Source: Patiria pectinifera
Lineage: Eukaryota > Echinodermata > Asteroidea > Valvatida > Asterinidae
Length of the DNA stretch: 64,000 bases
NCBI GenBank assembly: GCA_029964075.1
Contig: CM057129.1
Location: 20,389,430 to 20,453,429 of the forward strand
Direction: 5' to 3'
Every line of letters starts with the position of its first letter. Positions within the stretch are counted from its first letter, which is position 1. The notes below the pieces were generated by a model. The model saw only the letters and a list, made by a program, of their open reading frames with translations. It had not been told where the DNA came from and ran no database searches. The position numbers and the translations under genes were made by a program. Below are positions 41,701 through 50,700 of this stretch, piece by piece.

Positions 41701-44700
41701 CCGGTACCTGCGAGTACTTCACTGAATTCCCATAAAAGCAGAAAAATAACGTTAGTATGCAGGAAAATACATGAACCGGTAAAGTACAAGCAAATAGCGT
41801 GCAAGCCACATCACATTCTTCAGCACTATACATCCTTACTGTGCGACGTTTTGAGTCATTTATTTGAAGAAAAAAATTTGTGACGAATGGAATCCTAGGG
41901 AGAGAGAGGTGAAGGGAGTGATTCCCTGTTTGCAGGGAATGTATCAAGCTGTGAACCCTAAACCGCTACTTGTGAGTACCTGCTTCTTCTCGCGCCAGGA
42001 TGAATACTCAAGTACATGTAGATGAAAAACCACGAGTAGTGTTACGAGTAGCAAACTACTGACGATGGGCAGAGCATACTGTTCGAAATGTTGAGTCCCT
42101 CCGGTTCTTTTCAGAACCACACATACTCACAAAAGAGATTTATATACACATGGTGCTACTGCAAACTTATCTTGTCTTAGTACCAGAGTAATCGAGTTAC
42201 TCGCCTGGTACTGCAGACTAAACTGAATCTATTCCCAGCTGAATTATAACAATCACAACAGGATAAATGTGGGTTTAACGCACCGATGATAATTCCCCCA
42301 AGCCCAATGGACCATTTCCTGTATTTGTTTTCCCCTTTCCTCTTGGCACCTCAACGCACCAATCACTTCCTTTAAATACAGTATTCAGGCAGCTTCAAGG
42401 TCTACAGTAGATACAAAACAAATTCCCCCCAAAATTCCCCCCATTATTGGAATTTACAATTTAAAATTTTTTAAATTAATGCTGAGTGATGTTTATAATG
42501 TCTTTTATCATATTAAAGAGACACAGATGATGGAACAGTCAGTAAGTCATCAAGTCAGGGAGTCAGTTTTTTATCGGGGAGTCTGTCAGTCAGTGAGATA
42601 GGTACATGTACAAACAGGACACTAGGCTGGCCCTCTCCCCCAAGCAAGCTTAGTTTCACAAGCACCGCTAGGGGGAAAAATGGCAGTAACAACGCATTTT
42701 TTGAAATTTTCTCTCAGTTGCACAACTTCCATATAACTTAAGGTCTTTTGAAGTGTTGAAGTCATTCACCACTGAAATTTGAAAGCAACAAAATCCAAGC
42801 ACATCAGAAGATGAATCGTCTGCCATCATTTTGTTTCCTTTTTTTTTCATCTCCAAAAGACGTCACTAAAGGCTGCAATAAGATTAAAAGTGACATTTTG
42901 TATGAATTGGGAATCAGGAAAATGATTTGTCCCTGTGGGGGGAAACAAGTAGGCAGGCTGATAAATGACCAAGGATGGACAGCGGACAAGAGGAAAGGCG
43001 AAGGAAATTTACTGCTTCCCAGAGGCATTTCTGCTGCATGACTCCAAAACACTTTGCGTTAAACCACATGTAATCAGCTGCGTAATAAATAAATGTTGCT
43101 TTCTTTTAAAAACAGTACGTCAAATTTTGCAAATGTTTACAGAAGTCTTGGGCTCATTTTTAACTGACCAATATTCAAACTGACTTCAACTTCAACAGTA
43201 GGATGGATTTGTTGTATCCACTTTTTATGTAGAGTGTACTGTACAGAACATTCGTGACCATTTGCAGATCATTTGCATTGTTTGCAGCTATCCAAAAACT
43301 TGAAAAAGTAACTGAGAAAATTATTGATAGTACAAATGTACATTTTTGATTTTTTTGTGATTATTGGTCGCTTAAAGATAGAATGGCAATAAAATCCCTG
43401 TGAAATTATTCTTTCTTGCATGCTGTCATTTTGACGAAAACAATTAAAGAAGGCCATTTCCAAAAATTTGGCAAATCCATGCATGGATGCACGTGAGCGT
43501 TGGCACGATGCACACGCGCACGTGGTTGTTATTATTCATTGGTTCAGTGCGTGACACCGCGTAGCTGCAATCGGCTGAATGAGAACGTGTCCCAGATGCT
43601 GATTTCGGGCGCAATTCCAAATTTGGGTTCACAATTTGAACAGAAAACTCCTAAAACTGAAGAGTGTCTTCCTGAAATGACAATATAGCAACAGCACCCT
43701 CAGTTGTCCGGAAAAACTATGAAAATTTTAAATGTTTAAAAGAAGTGGACTTTTCAATAAAATTAACCAAAAAGGGATGTCAAATACCTGTAGTTTTCAT
43801 ACTGAGTAGGAAGTTGCACAAAATATGTTCCTAAGAAAAACTCATTTCATGAACCCTTTAAGAAGGCCCATGGATACATGTGTAGGAGACTTGTGAATTG
43901 ATTCATTGCTGCAGGGGCTGGCAGCATAATTTACACCTAGTCTTGTGCTCTGTTGGATAGTGGACTCTGGTCCCATGCATAAATGAAGATGGATTGCACA
44001 GTTGATTGGTCTAGACAGGACATCCTTATTAACATGTTAAAGGTGCTGAAGTGATAAATGTGTGGAAAAACTATTATATTGTTCCCAATGAATTCAAGTA
44101 ATTACTGTGTGCTGCAGGCTGGCCTGGAGCTATTTAAGTGTGGTTTGGGATGTGTCTTATTAACTGTAATTGTTTGACACCTTCCTGAAACTGGGTCACT
44201 TTGTGGCATAATCACTAGAATAACTTGATGTACAAAGGTACATGTTTTATATCCTTTCTTTAGTATGTTGCTAAATTAGACTGTTAAACGGGATGTACAA
44301 CATTTGCTTTTGCTGCAATTTTCAAAAATAAATGGATTTGGAGGATTAGTATGTTATAGCAAATATTGCTAAACTGACTTGTTATGTGTTTTGGGCTTGT
44401 AGATGCTGGAAAAACCAAGAAAGCCAATCATGTTCTAGTAGTCTGGTTCCCTGACCCCACTTAAGATGAAACGGAGAAACGTAAAGACTTTGGGGAATTG
44501 TAAGGTCAAAGAATCAGTCTAGCAGGCTTGTTACCCCTTCACAGAGTGTGTAATCAATTGCAAAGAAAATGCGGAATAACTATTAAGTGTAAAGTTAGGA
44601 GCAGTTTTGGAAAAAAGCTAGTTTTTTCCAATGCCGGTCGGCCGACCAGCGTTGGAAAAATACAGTTTTTCTTGAAACTGTCAGCACACCAGGAGCCACA

Positions 44701-47700
44701 ATTTTACAGGATGCTTTAGACTGTCAATCCCTTACAATTCAGTAAGGTATTTCGTGATTATTTGATCATTTCCTTTTTTGATGTTTGCAAATGTATCTTC
44801 CCTTTAAATTTTGTCATCTTACATAGTGTACCGGTACATACTGTACAAAATTTTGCATTTGCAACGTACTGGAACCTGTTATTATTATGCATTACTTGAT
44901 GGCGGATATCTCTATAAATGTTCAACGTATTTCATACAACTAACATAAGCTCTCAGTTAGTTTATTATTTTTGGTAAATAAATTAACACAAAAGCAAATA
45001 ATCATTGTGTTTAGAGACATGCTCGAAAATAGAGCCTGAAAGTGAGCCATTTTGTCTGTGGGCTTCCTGACCCCTCCGTGACCCTTCTATGGGCATTTTA
45101 CACGAGGTTGCCCTTTCTCTTGCTATAATTTTTGACCGAATGACTTCTTACCGTAACCACCCTAAGAATTCATGTTGGAATTTTATCTTGGCATTTCACG
45201 AGAAAAAAATGATGGAAATCATTTGGAGATGGGTAAAAACAAATTTAAGTTACAACCTTTCGAATCCGGATTTTTGTTTGATCACATTTGTTTTATATCG
45301 TGTACTTTTGTGACAACGAAAATGATAACAACGCAAACGTTTACCTACCTACATACATCAGACGCATTCTAGATTTAGTCGGGCTTGCTTGAATACAGTT
45401 CTTATCAATGGTCATTTTAGATTTGTTTGAAAATGAGAATTAGTCCTTCAAAGTTAACTGAAAAAATTGTGACCCAAAAGACATATTAGTCTCCCATTAA
45501 AGTTTCAGTTTTTATCCAATGACCCCCACAAAATTATTTCATAAATTTTCATCTTTGTACATGTACACGTATGAGTGCTCCGAGTTGCACTAGTTCACAC
45601 ATATTTTAGATTTTAGGAAGTGTGAGGTCAAATTTGGCACGATATTTCTCTTTCACGTCATGCGATTTTTTTTGTCTCCATAAACTGAGATGAAAAATGT
45701 TTACCCCCGAAATTTGTTCTCGCACAAATAGCACAAAAATTGCCAATTTTTAAAGGACGGTCGTGTAGTCGTTTATATTCTACTTTTAAATTTCCAATTA
45801 ATATCATTTCATTTAAAACGTGCCTTGTTGCCCAATGGGACGTTTTATGTGTGTATAGTGTCAGATTCGTATAGGGTTACCATTGAGGGGACAAGCAACT
45901 GGGTATCCACTTTTCGTACCAATTTAAGACAACTTTTCCAATAAAAGTATTGAAATTATCACCACCATTTTTGTATAATTTTCTTTATTTTTAACAAATA
46001 CCGGTACCAATACCCAGTACATGTACCTATTGTAACTAATAATCATGTAAAATTGAGAGTAAAAGAATTCACTGTAAGTTTAAACCTCTACACTTGTTTC
46101 CTTTTAGCTTTTCAGGAGAATTTCAAGTAAGATTTGAGGCTTTGCATGGGGGAGATACTGAATAATGAAAGGTTTGCGGGAACACCATGTGCGAATAATT
46201 TCTCAACTAAGAGAATGGTTCTGAAAAGAACCAGAGGTATAAACTCGACGTTCCGGTCAGTATGCTCTGACCGTCTTCAGGGGAATTTCACTGATCCTTA
46301 ACACCTTCATATGTGTACTCTGGTACTCTTCCTTTCGGATGCCCAAACAAAGACATTTCCCCCTGTACTAAAGCAGTAGACTTTCTCCACATCTAATTAG
46401 CTAAGTAAGAGTGGTTGACACCAAATTGACAGGCGGGCCAGGGGATATAAATGGAAGCTAGTAATCAGGTTAAATAGTCTAAGAGTCCGAGTCCCTTGTC
46501 CCCCCAATGGATGTCATTTAAGGACTCTGCTTCATCTCATATCCCTGGGATTGCATTCTGGTCACACCTTGGGTATATCTTCTGTTTTTGGGGGGATTTT
46601 TTCCCCCTTTTCTTTGCAGTGTTTATACCAGAACCGCTTCCTTAATTTGATTTGGTGAGGATGCGAAGTGGCCAAGGGGAGTTACAACAAAAGGGATGGG
46701 GTTGGATTATTGGGCCACCTTGTTGTCACTCAGCCATCTGTCTCCTCTGTCGCTGCTTGTGTACCCCTGTGGCTAGTCTGGAGCCTCTTGTCAGCGATTC
46801 AGGGATATTGATTTGTAATTCACTGGTTGAGCGAGAGAAAGGTCTGGATTCAAGACCATATTTAAAAAAATATTGTTAAACAGCCGAGAATATTTTGATA
46901 ATCAGTGCAGCAATATTATTATTACACATATCTACGTGCAAGTCAAAATGGTGGTCAATTCCATCCTCAAAACAAGATGCATTTGTTTGTAAATCTGTGT
47001 TAAAAGACATTACGTCCTGGAATGTGCCCGATTAGGCTACAAAATGCGTATTAACCAAAATGATATTAATTGGAAAGCGCATTTAAAAGTAGGATATTTA
47101 ACGTCCACACAACCATTCTTTAAAAACTTGGTGCTTTTGTGTTATTTTTGTGAGAACCATGTGAGAACGAATTTCGGGGGTCAAAATTTTGACTCTCCAA
47201 AAATTGAGCTGTTGAGTGCTAGTTGTACCGGTACATAAGTAAATCCTGCCGCACAGTGTATCGCATTTTGTTGACGTGCGAGAAACAACATTTTTTAATT
47301 GGTGCTGTGTGTGACATACATTTGTACACTCAACGAGTAGCGTACCGTACATTGAATAGACAGCTGAAATAAGTATGCGTATGCCACAAAATAGCGCTAC
47401 GGTAAGACATTGGGTTAGTTTCCTTTCAACCAAACCTTTGAAATAGGATTTAAGTTAACAATCCAAAACACAAACTTTTTCTAGGATTTTTGGCCGTAAT
47501 ACCCCTTTAATCTTTTCCGAAATCCCAAAGACATGGTACTGTAATTTGTAAATTAATGTACACTTACAAATAGGTCTACAATGTACAGTGTACATGTTCC
47601 TCTCATGTATGGTAACACATGTACAAGTCATTGATAGATCATACTGCCATTTTTTAATGATTCAGTCATAAGTGGTACGTGGCTACGTGCATGTACTCTA

Positions 47701-50700
47701 CGTAAAATGTATTTTGCATACTAGCACTACAATATTTCAATGTCAAGCTCACTTTTTCAGACTTAAATAGACATTTAAATTTGTTTATAAAATGCACATG
47801 TACATGTATGCCTTGAATATACCGGTAGTAAGGGTAGTGGTACTACATGTGTACACTTTTTACATGTACTGTACACATGTAGTACAGCATGTTTACATGT
47901 AAATTAACATGTTTTGTTATTAAATCGAACAAACGTGTGCATAGTACAAACATGTGGTACATTATATGTAAAAATGTAATTGTACAGGTACCGTATATAT
48001 GCACTACTACTAGTACTAGCCTAACCCTACTCCTTAGCAATAGTGTGTACATACCGGTACATTGTACATGTACTGTACATGTACAGTACACATACCGGTA
48101 TATCACGGGGGACCACAAAAGCTCCTTAATTAAGGTAGAAGTAAATTTGCAATACAACAGTGCTATTACAAATGTACAATCTGTACCCGTTATGCTATAC
48201 AATACATCAATTTTTAAGCGCTTTTTGGGGGGTATTTCCATGGTGATCCCTAGTCATTTCCTGCCGCCCTACATGTATGCCAATATTAACGGCCTGCCCA
48301 ACACCAGGTCCAATCCATGCATGCCAACATGTACAGCACGACCTCTTGACCCCAGGAATATATTTAACATTGGCATTTGGCCGGCTCTGGCATCTGTGTT
48401 TCAGTATGGAGCGGAGATTTTCAGGGACAACCTCTGAACATCTTCACGAGAGGAATAATGCAGTTAACGTCAATCAAATATACCAACAATTAAATATAAT
48501 GGGCACAGGCCAACTGGGAATTTTTCTTTTTCAACAAGAATTTAAGAACAATCAGGACAATATATGTACATATTGCACGTGTACGTTTAAAATTGTGTCA
48601 ATCTGTTATCACCTCAATTAAGACTGCAAAATACCTACATGTACAGTTTGTACACGTATTTTACAAACATGTTCACTGTTGTCTAGTACCGTACACGTAT
48701 GTACACGTAGGACCTTCCACAAAATTTCAAAATGGCTAATGTACGGTACCAGGTATTTAAAAACCACTAATCAGAAACCACATGTACGTTACATGTACAT
48801 GTACACGTACATGTATGTACACCATAAGGCAAACAGTTCTGCTTCTGGTTACCCTACCTACCCTATTTTGACAGCCCCTACCCAAATTTTTTTTTTTTTG
48901 GAAAAATGAGGGGGAAAAAACCATCAAATACTACATTGTACATTTACCCTTTCTGCAGACACCTCCATACGATCGTACACAAAAAAGGCCATGAAAAAAA
49001 TGTAATTCCCTACCTACCGTACCTACCCTATTTTCAAATGCCATGTAATCGGAAGCAGAATTTTTTTTATATTTTTGGCCTAATCTATTATTTTTTTCCC
49101 ATTACATGCTTGCAAAGATTCTCGCCTCACTTACGTACATTAAAGGGAATTATACATTTGCAGACATCGAAAAACAAAACTACCAATTTTTTTACGAAAT
49201 ACCTTACTACCGGTAGGATGTTGATAAATGACAGTCTTAAGCATCCTGTAAAATTATGGCACCTGGCGTGAAGTCATTTTCAAGAAAAGTGGTATTTTTG
49301 TATAAATTTCCAACGGTGGTCGGCTGACCACCGTTGGAAAAACCTAACTATTTTTCAATTTCTGCTCCAAATTTACCATTTTTTGTTCAGTCCAAATTTT
49401 GTTTGCTATTGGTTAATACATGTTCATGAACGGATGCAGGCCAGCTAGACTGGTTCCCTTACCTTACAATTTTCCGGCATCTATAAATTGATCCATTTCA
49501 TCTTTAGCGGAGTCAGGGAACCAGACTACGTGAACATTTTTGTTTTTCTTGGTTTTTATAGCATTTTCGAACACAAAACTTCAATTATATCAGTGTAACA
49601 ATATTTGATCTACTATACTAACCCCTCAAATAGTTTATTTCTGAAAATTACAGCAAAAGCCAATGATCAATGTACATTCCCTTTAACATCTCCATTCACG
49701 ATTTAGGCTATAATTCCTGTCTCCCTTGGCTTTTTTGCTGGAACACAAAATTTTCTCAATTCTCCAATATATTCAACACTGTTTATTACATACTTGTGTT
49801 TCCAATGAAGACTTCTTTTAAAATAATAGCACATTAGGGTACTGAAGTGAAAATGTTTCATTTTTTCCGGTGGTTAATATGGACTTGATACCCAGATACC
49901 CCATCAACGGCGAGTCTTGGACACCATTGTGCTAAATGATGTGCTAACAAGATGCTATGGGCTTGTGCATGTGTACAAATGTATTTAATATATTTTTTTC
50001 TACACATAATGGACTTCTCCACTTGACAAGCTTGCTTTTTGGAGAAGCCCACCGCTTAATCTTATCCTGTTATCTAAATTATTGTTGAAACCGTTTCCCT
50101 TAAAAATGATTAAGTGGAAATAAATATGAATGAATGAATGAATGAATATGTGCACATTCTGAATAAAATTACTTGCCACATACATTTGTACGCATGGAAT
50201 GTACGTGTATGAATCAGTGCGTGTATGCAGTGTGCACTGCAAACTGGAGCTCTCAAAAGTGGTCATGAACATGATGAAGCGCCATCTACCGGTACTGTTC
50301 GTGCAGAGAGTCCACAGTACATGTATACAATGTATACAACATACATGTATGTAAAGACTTCACAGTTTTTGTAGATGACATTGCAATGTACAAAGTACAT
50401 GTACAGTGTAATATGTCATTCACATTGGGAGGTTCAGAGGCAATTTCTAATCCCTCAAATCTTGGAAGAGCCCAACATCAAGTCAAGAAAAGTCAATGTT
50501 TTCATCAGACCACTGATGGTCCGATGACAAATATGTTCAAAGTCACGGCTGAAGGATGTATGCATGTGGTTTCATTTTCATTTTCGTGATATTCCACAAG
50601 TGATTAAGTATGGGTGAATAGGCCTTTGGTGTTTACATGTACATAATCACTGCAAGAAACAATGTGTCCAATTCAATAGAAAATATACGTACCATCTGTG

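Larger units (their letters stand above)
16903..50692 (-). other. ASH1L intron 1 (33.8 kb)
   Basis: Bounded by the phase-0 donor after exon 1 and the acceptor of the giant exon. I read both strands for other genes and found none that I could support: the open frames are short and of repeat or AT-rich origin. It holds at least a dozen repeat copies (listed separately), an 85-bp alternating purine-pyrimidine tract, and several islands of complex sequence (about 17700-18110, 20480-20830, 26890-27140, 27950-28160, 36110-36560, 40280-40460, 43870-44230) that lack the GTACATGTAC words of their surroundings. Confidence 0.75.

Noticed and set aside
50127-50148. LINE 3' end at the (GAAT)n run
   Set aside because: No reverse transcriptase or endonuclease coding sequence nearby; kept only as a microsatellite.
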